From contig BTPG01000006.1 in NCBI GenBank assembly GCA_036245525.1, positions 92,602,609 through 92,666,608 on the forward strand: DNA of 64,000 bases, in the 5' to 3' direction. The position numbers and the translations under genes are program-made. The notes under the pieces were generated by a model. That model was not told the DNA's origin and did not search any database. It saw only the letters and a list, made by a program, of their open reading frames with translations. Origin of the DNA: Semisulcospira habei (Eukaryota; Mollusca; Gastropoda; Semisulcospiridae). Below are positions 45,076 through 55,706 of the stretch, piece after piece. The stretch's first letter is position 1; every line of letters begins with the position of its first letter.

Positions 45076-48000
45076 CTTACTTACTTACGCCTGTCACCCC
45101 TACCCGGGTATAGGCCGTCGACGAGAGACCTCCAGCGACTCCTGTCCTGTGCTTCTCCTTTGATTTTACTCCAGGTGGTTCCCATTCTCTTGATGTCTGC
45201 TTGGAGGTCTCGACGCCAGGAGTTTCTCGGCCTACCTCTTTTCCTCTTTCCCTGGGGATTCCATGACAATGCCTGCCTAGTGATACTGGAAGCTGGCTTT
45301 CTCAGACTGTGACCAATTCATCCCCATCTTCTTCGCCCAATTTCATTCTCTGCTGTTATCTGCTCTGTTCTCTCCCAGAGTCTGATGTTGCTGATCTTAT
45401 CTGGCCAGTGGATTTTCAAAATTCTTCTAAGGCAACTGTTTATGAAGATCTGTACTCTGTTGACAGTGGTTTTTGTCAATCTCCAAGTCTCTGCTCCATA
45501 TAGGAGAACTGCTTTTACGTTGGAGTTGAAAATCCGGACTTTGGTGTTTTGTGACAGCTCTCTGGAACTCCACACTTTTTTTCAAGTGGAGAAAGGCTGC
45601 TTTGGCTTTACCGATTCGTGCTCTGACATCTGCATCAGTACCGCCTTTTTTTTTTTTTTGTCTATGATGCTCCCGAGATAGGTGAAGGACTCCACCTCCT
45701 CCAACGGGGTGCCAGCAAGCAAGACTGGTTCTTCCCTGGTTGCGTTCAGCCTCATTGTCCTTGTTTTCTGTTTGTGGATGGTGAGGCCCACTTGGGACGA
45801 GATGTCAGCAAGCCTCGTGGTCTTGTCCTGCATTTGTTGATGAGTGTGGGACAGTAATGCCAAGTCATCTGCAAAATCGAGGTCGTCAAGCTGTGTCCAC
45901 AGTGTCCACTGTATTCCGCTTCTTCTCTGCTCTGTGGTCCTCTTCATGACCCAGTCTATGGCCAGTAGGAAGAGGAACGGAGACAGCAGACACCCTGCCT
46001 GACACCGGTTCTGACCTGGAGCTCCCTGGTGAACTGCCCTTCGTGGATCACGCGACATGTCATGCCATCGTAGCTGCTCTTGATCAGGCGGACGAGCTTT
46101 GTGGGTACACCGTAGTGTCGTAGGAGGTTCCACAGAGTCTCTCGGTCCACGCTGTCAAATGCTTTCTCGTAATCCACAAAGTTGACGTACAGCGGGGAGC
46201 TCCACTCCAGAGACTGTTCCACGATGATGCGGAGAGTGGCGATCTGGTCTGTACATGATCGGTTTTTCCTGAATCCTGCTTGCTGGTCTCTCAGCTGGGG
46301 GTCAACGGAGCTCTTCATTCTCTCCAGGATGATCCTGTTGAAGACCTTTCCTGGTACTGACAGCAAGGTGATTCCTCTATAGTTGGAACACTTGCTGAGG
46401 TCACCTTTCTTGGGAAGCTTGATTAGGTACCCCTCCTTCCAGTCAGCCGGCATCACCTCCTCTTCCCAGATCTTTCCAAACAGTGGGTACAGCATCTCTA
46501 CTGTTGTCTCTAGGTCTGCTTTCAGAGACTCCGCTGGGATGCCATCTGGCCCTGCTGCTTTGCCGTTCTTCAAAAATGCCACTGCTCTTCTGATCTCTTC
46601 CCGGCTGGGTCTGTCACAGCTGATGGGTAGGTCGGTCTCTGCTGGATGGATGTCTGGGGGGTCGGGTGGGCTGGGTCTGTTCAGTAACTCTTCAAAATAC
46701 TCGGTCCATCTGTCGAGTTGGTCTGCTCTGTCTGCAATAGGCTTGCCTTCCTTGTCTTTTACTGGTCTTTCTGTATGGCCATACTTGCCCGACAATCTTC
46801 TGGTAATGTCGTAGAGCTGTTTCATGTGGCCGCTGCCTGCTGCCTTTTCTGCCTCTGCTGCCAGGCTGTCTGTGTAGGCCCTCTTGTCTGCCCTGATACT
46901 CCTCTTCACCTCGCGGTTGGCTTCCGAGTATTCCTCCTGTGCCCTTGCTTTGGCTGCTCTCCTGCGACTGTTGTTGACAACTGCTTTCTTCTGCTTCCTC
47001 ACTTCTATCTTCTTCAAGGTCTGTGCCGACAGCCAGTCCTTGTGATGGTGTTTCCTGAACCCTACAGTGTCTTTGCAGGTTGAGTTCAGCGCCTCTCTAA
47101 CTGCCTTCCACTGCTGCTCTGTGGTGACCGCCTCCTCTTCATTTACTAGCACCTGTAGCGCTTGAAACCAGTTGGACAGCACCAGTTTGAACTCTTCTCT
47201 CACTCCAGTCTCTCTCAGGAGGCCTACATTATAGCGCTGTCTTCTTGTTGTCTCTGTGCGGCTTTTCTTTAACTTGAGCTTCATTCTTAAGGTGAGCAGA
47301 TGGTGGTCTGAGGCGATATCTGCTCCCCTCCTCACTCGAACATCTTGAAGGGATCTTCTAAATTTCTTGCTAATGCAGATATGGTCTATTTGGTTCTCTG
47401 TAGTATGGTCAGGTGAGACCCACGTTGCTTTGTGTATTCTTCTGTGTGGGAAGATGCTGCCTCCAATGACAAGTCTGTTTAGAGCACAAAAGTCTACAAA
47501 CCTCTCCCCGTTCTCACTCATCTCCCCTAGTCCCTGTCTCCCCATCACCTCTTCGTATCCGGTGTTGTCCTCCCCTATTTTGGCATTAAAATCGCCCATG
47601 ACGATGGTGATGTCTCGCTCCGCACATTTGTCCACGGCACTCTGGAGTCGGTCGTAGAACTCTTGTTTCTCTTCCTCGTCACTGTCATTAGTGGGCGCAT
47701 AACACTGGATGACGTTCAGCTTGAGCTTTTTCTTGGTTCTAAAGGCTGCTGTGATATAATTCTTGGCCCAAGAGGTTCCCAGCCCATCAGCGCTCTCTGT
47801 GCCACTGGTGACAGCATGAATGCTACTCCTTCTGTATGGGGGGCATTCTCCTCTTCATGACCTGAATACAGAATCATCTCCCCACTTAACAGCCTTTTCT
47901 GGCCAGACTGCGTCCATCTGGCTTCACTGATACCTAGCAGGGAAAGGTTGTACTTTTGCATTTCCGCTGCTATCTGGACGGCTTTGCCGCTCTGGTACAT

Positions 48001-48371
48001 GGTCTTGACGTTCCATGTGCCCATGGTTGTGTCCCTGGATAGAGAGAGGCGGCTCGGTCCTGTGGCTTCCGTAGACTTCCGGCTTTCACCACAGGACGTC
48101 ATAAATCTTCTGGTAGAAGAACCTTCCTCCTCCAGGAAAGGAATTACTGTTTGTCTTTTCGTCTGCGTTTTTGTAGCTATTTCCTTTTTTGTAGGGTGGG
48201 GAAGCTACCCCCACGCCCAACCCCCTTACTAGGAGGACCAGGGGTTTTCTGTCGGGGTCACCTTCCCTTAGACCATGTTGGTTCACGGCACCTTATTTCA
48301 TTCGGTGCACCCCTCACCCCTATCCACCACCCAGAGGACGCGCCTCAACGCCATATGGTCCCAGCGCGAGG
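45076..48371 (-). mobile_element. RTE-type LINE, nearly full length, minus strand
   Basis: About 3.3 kb. On the minus strand it starts near 48371 and ends at 45076 with a (TAAG)n tail (GTAAGTAAGTAAG). Short-repeat tails and a compact endonuclease-RT ORF are typical of the RTE clade. A 13-bp target duplication flanks it. Confidence 0.9.
45081..48102 (-). pseudogene. RTE endonuclease-reverse transcriptase ORF with frameshifts
   Basis: Minus strand. The apurinic-like endonuclease has TTMGTWNVKTMYQSGKA (about 48025), LLGISEARWTQSG, then after a frame change near 47720 MGDFNAKIGEDNTGY (about 47590) and ADIASDHHLLTLRMK (about 47310). The RT has FLKNGKAAGPDGIPAESLKA (about 46560), SNYRGITLLSVPGKVF, LYVNFVDYEKAFDSVD (motif A, about 46170), VRTGVRQGC (motif B; the frame changes here, near 46000) and LDFADDLALLSH (motif C, about 45870). 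The C-terminal region has VESFTYLGSIID, LYGAETWRLTKTTVNRVQ and RGRPRNSWRRDLQADI, ending at 45081. Further slips lie in a poly-A run at 45647-45659 and in another near 45580. Four frame changes mean it is inactive. Length and domain order are normal for the family. Confidence 0.9.
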
Positions 48372-48384
48372 TGGTGCAGTGATA
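48372..48384. repeat. Target-site duplication of the RTE-type LINE, right
   Basis: TGGTGCAGTGATA, identical to 45063-45075. Confidence 0.9.
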
Positions 48385-49472
48385 ATCACATGATTATTAG
48401 TATTCCAAAGACAAAGAGCATGTTAGTTACTACACGTCAGAAACACCAGCATGGCCTACCACCTTTAACACTCTCCTTAGATAGCCTGCTTGTAGAACAA
48501 GTAACTAGGCATCGCTTATTAGGCGTTATAGTGGACAACCAATTAAGCTGGGAGCCGCATACTGACTCTATATGCAAAACAATCTCCAAAAATCTGTTCC
48601 TGTTATCAAAACTACGCCATTTAGTTAATACTGATATCCGTAAACTCTTTTTTCATGCGCATATTAAAACGCATTGTGACTACAGTTCTACCGTCTGGGA
48701 TGGATGCAGCGAAGTTCACATGAAAAGAGTTAATTCCTTGTATCGTCGGGGCATTAAATTAATACTTCCCGGTCCTACTTCGACTGATGAAAAATTAAAA
48801 TCTCTCAAGTTACTAACACTGATGAAACAGTTTGAATTTAATCGCTGTGTTCTACTGCACAAGATCATGCACGGAAAAGCCCCACCCTATCTAAAAACTC
48901 TATTTTCCGACAATAATAGGAAAAACACGAGAAATAGCTCGATCCACCTTCCAAAAATTAGATTAGATATCTGTAAAACCAGCCTGTCTTTTTCAGGCGC
49001 TAAAGCGTGGAATATGTTACCTCCACACCTGAAATCAATTTGTAAGATTAGCGTCTTCAAAGATCGCCTCCATAAATATTTACTTCAGAAGTAATAGTAT
49101 TTTCGGCTCCCTTACGCTACTATTCGTATAGTTAGTGACAAGTTTCCTATTACCTAATACTGTTCTGCTGTTGCTGCAGATTATGTAATAGTTCGACTGT
49201 CTGCATTAACATGTCAGGTATACCTGTGTATATCATTATATATATATATTTTTTAATTTTGTATTTCTATTTTTTATTTTTTATTTTTTTCCCCTCTGAG
49301 TGGTGGTGGGGGGGGGGGGGGGGTGAAGGGATGGGTCTTTTTACTTACATGTTTTATCTTTTGATGTCTCGTCTGATGTATTTTTATATGTGTAGATTAG
49401 CAGGACAGTTTGGAAGATAGGCATTGTTATGCCTAAAACATTTTATCCTGAATAAAAACGTTTCATCATCAT

Positions 49473-49500
49473 CTCTCTCTCTCTCTCTGTCTCTCTCTCT

Positions 49501-49588
<88 letters not shown>
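49473..49588. repeat. (CT)n(CA)n microsatellite
   Basis: CT run, then a long CA run, directly after the tail of the CR1-like LINE. Confidence 0.95.
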
Positions 49589-49590
<2 letters not shown>

Positions 49591-50175
49591 CGCACAAAAG
49601 CCTCACAGTGGGTTACCTACCATTTCATGTGGAAATGGGTTCCCATATTTCTATTTATTCTAGGGCTCTGGAATTGATGCAAATGTTTAGAACTCACCTT
49701 ATAACTAAGCTCTATAACTTAAAATAAAATAGACATTTTCTAGAAACAGAGCCACTAGATGCCGAAAAAATGGGTTTCTGCCAATAAAGTGGGTGGGTGT
49801 CTCTCTCACACAAAAACGGCATTACAGTCAAAATGGGTGTCTTCACAACAGTAGGCGTCTGTAATAAGGTCAAGTTCATGGAATACTTCTTTTTCACATT
49901 AATTTTTTTCCCCAACTTAATGTGTATGTGTGCTTTAACATTCTTTACATTGTATGGTGCAAAATTCAATAAACACTGGCCCGAAACCTTTCGATTATGA
50001 TTTTTACAGAGGAAATCTTTTAAACATTGCTGCGTTTTGTCCTTCTGAAGCAAAACAGTTTATCATGGCATTGATGTGAGAATCAACATAATGTATTCTG
50101 GAAATTAAAGGACTTTTGTTTTTGTTTTTGGGTACTCTGGAGTTTCAGACAAACAGCAACAGAGCATTTTGAATA

Positions 50176-50412
50176 TTAACCCTTATCATTCGGAATACAC
50201 CAGTGTGTGCAACTAGTGTGACTGAAATAGTCCAAGGGTTAGTGCCAGAATAGCTTGGTGCCTCTAGGCGCCAAGCTATTGTGGCACCACCCTTGAACTA
50301 AAGCCATTGGTCTATGTCCTCATCTGTAAGTACTGTAATGTAGCTTGCATAGAATTATGGCAGTGAACAAATGTGAAGCTATTAGCCTCAGTATGACTAT
50401 GATGCGGGTCAA
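50176..50412. mobile_element. piggyBac-like MITE with core hairpin, copy e
   Basis: The left end is TTAACCCTTATCATTCGGAA and the right end a decayed ATGATGCGGGTCAA. The core hairpin is at 50229-50300. Confidence 0.7.
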
Positions 50413-50466
50413 AAAGTGTGGAAAAATATGAAAGATAGAAAAAGACCCAGACGAAGAAACTAACAC

Positions 50467-51044
50467 TTAACTTATTCTACCCCAGCAAAATTTAAGATCC
50501 ACCACGATAGTTCAAGGGTGATGCCAGAATAGCTTGGCGCCTATGGGCGCCAAGCTATTCTGGCATCACCCTTGAACTATCGTGGTGGATCTGTGTCCTG
50601 CACTGCAACGCAGTCTTCTGAAGACGACTTGAACATTTGGGCTTAACTTATTCTACCCCAGACACACCACAGCAAAATAAAAGATCCACCACGATAGTTC
50701 AAGGGTGATGCCAGAATAGCTTGGCGCCTATGGGCGCCAAGCTATTCTGGCATCACCCTTGAACTATCGTGGTGGATCTGTGTCCTGCACTGCAACGCAG
50801 TCTTCTGAAGACGACTTCAACATTTGGGCTTAACTTATTCTACACCAGACACACCACAGCAAAATAAAAGATCCACCACGATAGTTCAAGGGTGATGCCA
50901 GAATAGCTTGGCGCCTATGGGCGCCAAGCTATTCTGGCATCACCCTTGAACTATCATGGTGGATCTGTGTCATGCACTGCAACGCAGTCTTCTGAAGACG
51001 ACTTCAACATTTGGGGATTCCGGTCTTGGGGTAGAATGAGTTAA
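50467..51044. mobile_element. Triplicated TTAA MITE (CTCATTCTACCCC type)
   Basis: Three head-to-tail units of about 187 bp (starts near 50467, 50643 and 50830; the first is slightly shorter). Each has the core hairpin with GGCGCCTATGGGCGCC. The outer ends are TTAACTTATTCTACCCCAGC and TTGGGGTAGAATGAGTTAA. The units are almost identical to each other. Confidence 0.8.
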
Positions 51045-51137
51045 AATGACAGAACAGAACACTGACATTCATTAATTAACTGACAACATAAGAAATCACT
51101 TGAAACTTCAGCCTTTATTTAACGTCTTTCGTCTCCA

Positions 51138-51235
51138 ACAACCAACCATTCTTTCATTTGCAGAGTTTTTAAAATGGTATGCAGTACAACCAACCATTCT
51201 TTCATTTGCAGAGTTTTTAAAATGGTATGCAGTAT
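51138..51235. repeat. ~49-bp tandem duplication
   Basis: ACCAACCATTCTTTCATTTG ... AATGGTATGCAGTA twice in direct order, just 3' of the recombinase gene (its likely 3' UTR). Confidence 0.8.
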
Positions 51236-51514
51236 ATTACAAAATGATCCGCCCCCCCCCCCCCCCCCAATAACACTCTTGTAATCAATCTTTACATTGT
51301 CAATGGTTTTCTTATCTTATTATTGTCTTTTGTCCCCAGCCGGCTGTTTCGTTTTGCAAATCCAAAGGCTATACAGTATACAAAATGATCCAGGCGTCCA
51401 TCAGATAAAAAAAAAAAAAAGCAGGCTATACATGCTGAAACCACCCCAATAATAACACTCTTGTAATAAATCTGTATGAAACCGAAAATGCCGCGAGTGG
51501 CGGGGAACCTCAAT

Positions 51515-54351
51515 TCATTTCTTTTGTAACTTTTTCAGTCTGTTGCGGACGTAATCCTTAATGTTTGTCCAGCGCCTATGTCTAAGTGCAGGCTCTTCTG
51601 CCATTGCGTGCTGTATCTCGGCCTTTCCAGGAAGTTTGTTCATGACGAGGTGTGTCTTGAAACGAGTTTGAACAGCTTTCTCTTCAGCTTCCCCCCAAGG
51701 TTTCCTTGTAAATCTAGCTTTCTTTCGAACAGGAGCTGACGCAGTACTGTCATCATCAAAACTATCTAGATTGTCATCAGGCTCTGGACGTCTTTTCTCC
51801 ATCATGCTCATCGATTCCTGTGTTGTTGACTTGCTACTTGCTTCATTCACAGGTGCTGTTCCCCCCGAGACCTCTCTGCCAGTTTCTGATGTGTCTTCAT
51901 TGTCAAAGTCAATCTCTTCATCATCGCCCAGCTCAGCTCTAATGCAACTCTCAAAATCTGTCATCCCATTGTTAACTGACAGAAGAATCTTTGCCACTTT
52001 TGCCTTTTGAAGGACGTCTTGCGGTTGGCGGTAGATATGGCGATGTATCCGAATATCATGGCCAAGGAAATCTGCCAGCTGATCCTGGTCTAACTCCGAG
52101 ATGGCCATTGACTGAGCCAAAGTTGCAACCTGCTTCCGCAACTGAGTAAATGTGAACATGGCTGGGTATGACACCCCTGCTTCTAGGGCATGGGCCTTCA
52201 GAACATCATGGCCTCTGTAAGGCCTCTGACCAGAAGGTGTGGCAAAGATGTACTGGGAATCAGCGAGAGCTGGCACTGATTGCCTCATTTGAAAGATTCT
52301 GTCCACAGTTGTCATCATCTTCTTCGTCAGCAAAACGGGAACACTCCTATTAAACTTGCCTCTGATTTCCACTCGCTGAAAATGATTCACCATTTTCTTC
52401 TCAACCTCTGTGAGACCTTTCAAGATATCTTGATTGGTGATCGATCCAATCTTAGCATTCTGGAAGTCTGACACCTTCATTCTCTGAACTTCTCCCCCTC
52501 GTTTTCGGTTGAAAAGTGATACAGCACAAAGAGTTGCTTTAACCACTGTCGGATAATCTTCCGAAACCATCCTTGTCTCAAGAAGCTGTTGGACCTTCCT
52601 CACATCTTCACATGATGGGATCAGCTTGGGTTTGTTCATGGTCATTTTCCCGACCGACTGGGCTGCTGTAGCGGACACACAATCATACCAGTCCCCGTTG
52701 AAGACAGAGTCAAACCGCTGCGCCTCAGAGAGCTCCTGTCGCCACCTGTCGTCTGAACCCTGCCCAAGCTGTTTGGATGCCTGTGACTGTTTGATCTGTG
52801 AACACTTTTTCAAAGCATGGCCTATGCGCATTGCGAGATTGCCTTTTTTGAACTGATGTGTGTCCTCATCAAAATCTGCTAGCTCTTTTACAGCCAGGAC
52901 AACATGATCAAAGCTAGCTGAATTGATCACAGCATTTAAACTTGCGATTTTCATTTCTGACCTCACTCTGATAATCTTTAATAGTCTCCCTAACTCCCGC
53001 ATCCTGAAGCTGATTTGTCCAGCCGTGTGTTCTTCAATGTCCCTGCGGTCAAATAATCTCTTTCCATACTCAAGAAGCAAGGGGTCAGTTCTGATGAGAC
53101 GGCTTATCTCATCATCTCTCTGGCTGGCCAAGACCTTGTGATAGAAGGAAAATTCAACGTCTAAGGGTATTGGAAGCATTAGCCGACCACGGCGCGCCAC
53201 GTCTCCTCGCCGAGTGATCTGAAACCCTCCTGGCTTCTGACAGCAACGTTTTGAGTGTACAGAGATCAGCTTTTTTTGATAGAGCCCTTTGCAATGGCTA
53301 CAGGCGAGAAGGTCGTCTACCTTACTAGTTTTGGTGCGATACTTAGGAATCAAACATCCGGATTTGTTTTCAAGAACAGCAACGTTATGCATGTAATCAC
53401 CCTCATCTTGTAGTCTGATCCATGCTCGACGTCTCTGCTTGGTCCCTTTTTTCATCGGCAAAATTTTAGCAACGTCTGCCTCATCTGCATGGACATCTTG
53501 TAAGTGCGTGCTCATTTTCAAGACAAGCTTGCCACACAATTTGCATGCATGTTTCTTGTCCCATTTGTACTTTCCTTTCCCTCTCTGCGACACGTGCACA
53601 CCTGTTTCTTCTGTAAGTGCTCTTTCTCCACTCTTTCCAGCATCATGTTCCTCCTGCCTATCCACATTCTCATTGCCACCCCCTAACGCACACTGCACCT
53701 TGCTGGTACTAGCGTCACCAACACCTGGCCACCCCGAACCTGCCACTTTGATGAAATCTAACATAGTCGATACAATACTGTCTATGTCAGAGATCCCAGC
53801 AATTGATGCCGACACACCCTCTGAATCCGGTGAGCTCGAGCCTGGAACAAACTCCTCGTCATCACTGCCCTCGTATTGCGATGCGCTGGCACTACTCTCA
53901 GTCTCGGGTCCATCCCAGGCGCCATTTGCCAACTGGAGAAAGAAAGAAAGAAAGATTGAAACCAAAGCTGCATTAGAAACAGAAACAGCCCAATTTTGGT
54001 TTAAGGGGCCTTGCACAAGAATAAAAAGAGTAATCCCGTGTATGACCGATTTACATATGTGTGAGCTCGGTGACGAGGGCTGGCTTCTGCAGCAGCAAAA
54101 TCCACGTTTTCTGAAAATGCAAGCAGTTTTCACACATTTGTCAACCCTGCGTGACCCTTTGAGAGAGGTCACTCAAATTGGCATGTTTGAAAAGGTCTTG
54201 ACACAAAGTATCCTTGGGCCAAGCTTGAAGAATGTGGCTTGAATAGTCTCCGAGAAAATGCCACCGTTAACTGATTCTACCCCCAGACACACCACAGCAG
54301 GATAACAGGGGTGGGATTCTAGTAGCAAAGAAAACGCAGAAAATGAAACAA

Positions 54352-54384
<33 letters not shown>

Positions 54385-55263
54385 GGGGGGGGGGGCATGT
54401 CCTTCATTTTCAGCGGCCGAAAAATCAAACGACAGGGGAGGGGGGGGGGGGGATAGGCGCGTGTCCACCGTTCGCCAAAGTATCCAAAAACCGACAGGGG
54501 GAGCGAGACCAAACACACCCGAAAATGGACTTTGTTATGACACTCCTGATCTGCAGTATAAAAATGGAATGTGCGTACCAGTTTATGTTCAGATGCACAC
54601 TAAACGGCACTCTGTCTTGGACAATATCCTTTTTCACCGCCATTTTCCACTGCGACCTAAAGCTACCGGAAGTGTCGGGCGATAGTGAACCAAACTACAT
54701 ACAAATCCAACCCATTTGAGATTTTTTGCCATTTAAGAAGATTTTTTTCCCGTCTTTTTCGTTGTTATTAGACGCGGAAAATAAATATGCTTCAGCGGAA
54801 TTGTGAAAGAATTTCCGCGGAAACGCGGAAGAATCCCACCCCTGGGATAAGGATCGACCATGATAGTTCAAAGGTGATGCCAGAACAGCTTGGCGCCTAC
54901 GGGCGCCAAGCTATTCTGGCATCACCCTTGAACTATCATGGTCGATCTGTGTCCTGCGCTGCAATGCGGTCTTGAGAGGACAGGGGCAAAATTTAAGGAT
55001 TTTGGTGTTGGGGTAGAATGAGTTAAAGTTTACCATGGACGACGGACCAGTGGCCCAGAACATAAACTCACTTTTGCTTCGCACGCACGCCAGCCAATAA
55101 AATGAAGATGATCATAGAAAATCACTTTACTTACCAGTTTGTAATTGGGAGCATTCCGCTGCCGTCCATGCACCCTCCTACCAGACGCACCCTCTGTGGC
55201 AGAGGCTGGGGGGCCATGATTCTGCAGCATAGACCCCGATGGGTTTGGACATCCTGCTGCCAT
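51515..55263 (-). CDS. Zinc-finger / Crypton-type tyrosine recombinase protein, two exons
   Basis: Minus strand. Exon 1 is 55263-55135 (43 codons, donor GTAAGTAA). Exon 2 is 53932-51515 (acceptor TTTCTTTCTCCAG). Phase 0 joins give 848 residues. Order: an acidic Ser-rich region (SDDEEFVPGSSSPDSEG); zinc finger 1 (CKLCGKLVLKMSTHLQDVH, about 173-191); zinc finger 2 (CSHCKGLYQKKLISVHSKRC, about 254-273); an all-alpha region; a tyrosine recombinase core with Arg in FNRKRGGEV (about 521), TQLRK (Arg about 642), LGHD (His about 668) and IHRHIYRQ (Tyr about 677); an acidic stretch; and a basic C-terminal module (TRKPWGEAEEKAVQTRFKTH ... RRWTNIKDYVRN). All catalytic positions are present. This is a multicopy protein family in invertebrates and fish, related to Cryptons. 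Whether it is a mobile recombinase or a host gene is open. The intact ORF with a spliced leader suggests that it is expressed. The 80 codons before the acceptor are intron read-through. Confidence 0.8.
54001..54258 (-). repeat. Dispersed ~180-bp-unit repeat, truncated copy in the intron
   Basis: On the minus strand: GGCATTTTCTCGGAGACTAT ... GAAGCCAGCCCTCG ... AAATCGGTCATAC. It matches both ends of the 7707-8527 repeat with the middle units missing. Confidence 0.65.
54267..55026. mobile_element. TTAA MITE (CTCATTCTACCCC type) with nested insertion
   Basis: TTAA at 54267-54270 and 55023-55026. Ends TTAACTGATTCTACCCCCAG and TGGGGTAGAATGAGTTAA. The core hairpin is at 54857-54944. It lies within the intron of the recombinase gene. 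Confidence 0.75.
54306..54844. mobile_element. hAT-like non-autonomous transposon nested in a MITE
   Basis: Terminal inverted repeats CAGGGGTGGGATTCT at both ends. A 6-bp target copy GGATAA is at 54300-54305 and 54845-54850; undisturbed MITE copies have it once. It contains poly-G tracts (54352-54392, 54437-54451) and no transposase. CAGGGG ends suggest hAT, though hAT usually makes 8-bp duplications, so the superfamily is uncertain. Confidence 0.7.
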
Positions 55264-55492
55264 CCTGCGCTGGGTGTGTGCAGAAAGTCCTGAGCCGGTG
55301 TGACCAAAACGGTGTTGCTGCGAACATGTCCAATACAACCATGTAAACCAACTGACATTTTGAATCAGATTGATTGTACATTGCTTAACGTCCCGACAGC
55401 AACAAGGCTTTCTCAGGACGTGCCTGCACTGCTTGTGAAAAAAAACACCTAAACAGAACATTGCCATGTATGTCGCCTGCCGGTCAAATACG

Positions 55493-55706
55493 TTAACTCA
55501 TTCTACCCCAACACCAAAATCCTTAAATTTTGCCCCTGTCCTCTCAAGACTGCATTGCAGTGCAGGGCACAGATCGACCATGACAGTTCAAGGGAGATGC
55601 CAGAATAGCTTGGCGCCCGTAGGCGCCAAGCTATTCTGGCATCACCCTTGAACTATCATGGTGGATCCTTATCCTGCCGTGGTGTGTCTGGGGTAGAATG
55701 AGTTAA
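55493..55706. mobile_element. TTAA MITE (CTCATTCTACCCC type), full-length copy
   Basis: TTAA at both ends. TTAACTCATTCTACCCCAAC and TCTGGGGTAGAATGAGTTAA. The core hairpin at about 55575-55663 is intact around GGCGCCCGTAGGCGCC. It is the best reference copy of this type, about 230 bp upstream of the recombinase gene start. Confidence 0.8.

Larger units (their letters stand above)
43937..49094 (+). pseudogene. CR1-like reverse transcriptase ORF interrupted by an insertion
   Basis: The frame encodes a Jockey-superfamily reverse transcriptase: SSLKNKSSCGPDGINSQILK (about 44310), KKAKVIPLPKS and NEYRPISILSCISKPLEKH (about 44500), AAQSGFRPLHSCQTAL (about 44605), LDLKKAF (motif A, about 44718, after a 1-nt frame change), GVPQGSILGPLL (motif B, about 44878) and LFADDTT (motif C, about 44970). 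The frame is cut at 45075 by the RTE-type element and resumes at 48385. It then continues through the thumb and C-terminal region (HRLLGVIVDNQLSWEPHTDS, KAWNMLPPHLKSICKISVFK) to the stop at 49092-49094. Removing the insertion and one target copy restores the frame across the break. The element was therefore near-intact, apart from the frame change near 44705, when it was hit. Confidence 0.88.
43937..49472 (+). mobile_element. CR1/Jockey-group LINE, 5' truncated, split by an RTE-type LINE
   Basis: The non-LTR retrotransposon body is 43937-45075 plus 48385-49472. The 5' part (endonuclease) is missing, cut at a (CT)n run. The 3' UTR (49095-49472) ends in GTTTCATCATCATC, a short-repeat tail typical of CR1-like elements, directly followed by (CT)n and (CA)n. 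The inserted RTE-type element is 45076-48371. Confidence 0.85.

Noticed and set aside
46182..47860. Plus-strand open frames across the RTE-type element
   Set aside because: Antisense shadows of its minus-strand endonuclease-RT ORF.
53933..54172. First 80 codons of the long minus-strand recombinase frame as true N-terminus
   Set aside because: A strong acceptor (TTTCTTTCTTTCTCCAG) precedes codon 81, and an upstream exon joins in phase 0. The 80 codons lie partly in a dispersed repeat.
55030..55467. Separate 145-codon gene on the minus strand
   Set aside because: Best explained as exon 1 of the recombinase gene plus flanking sequence. A GTAAGTAA donor lies inside the frame.
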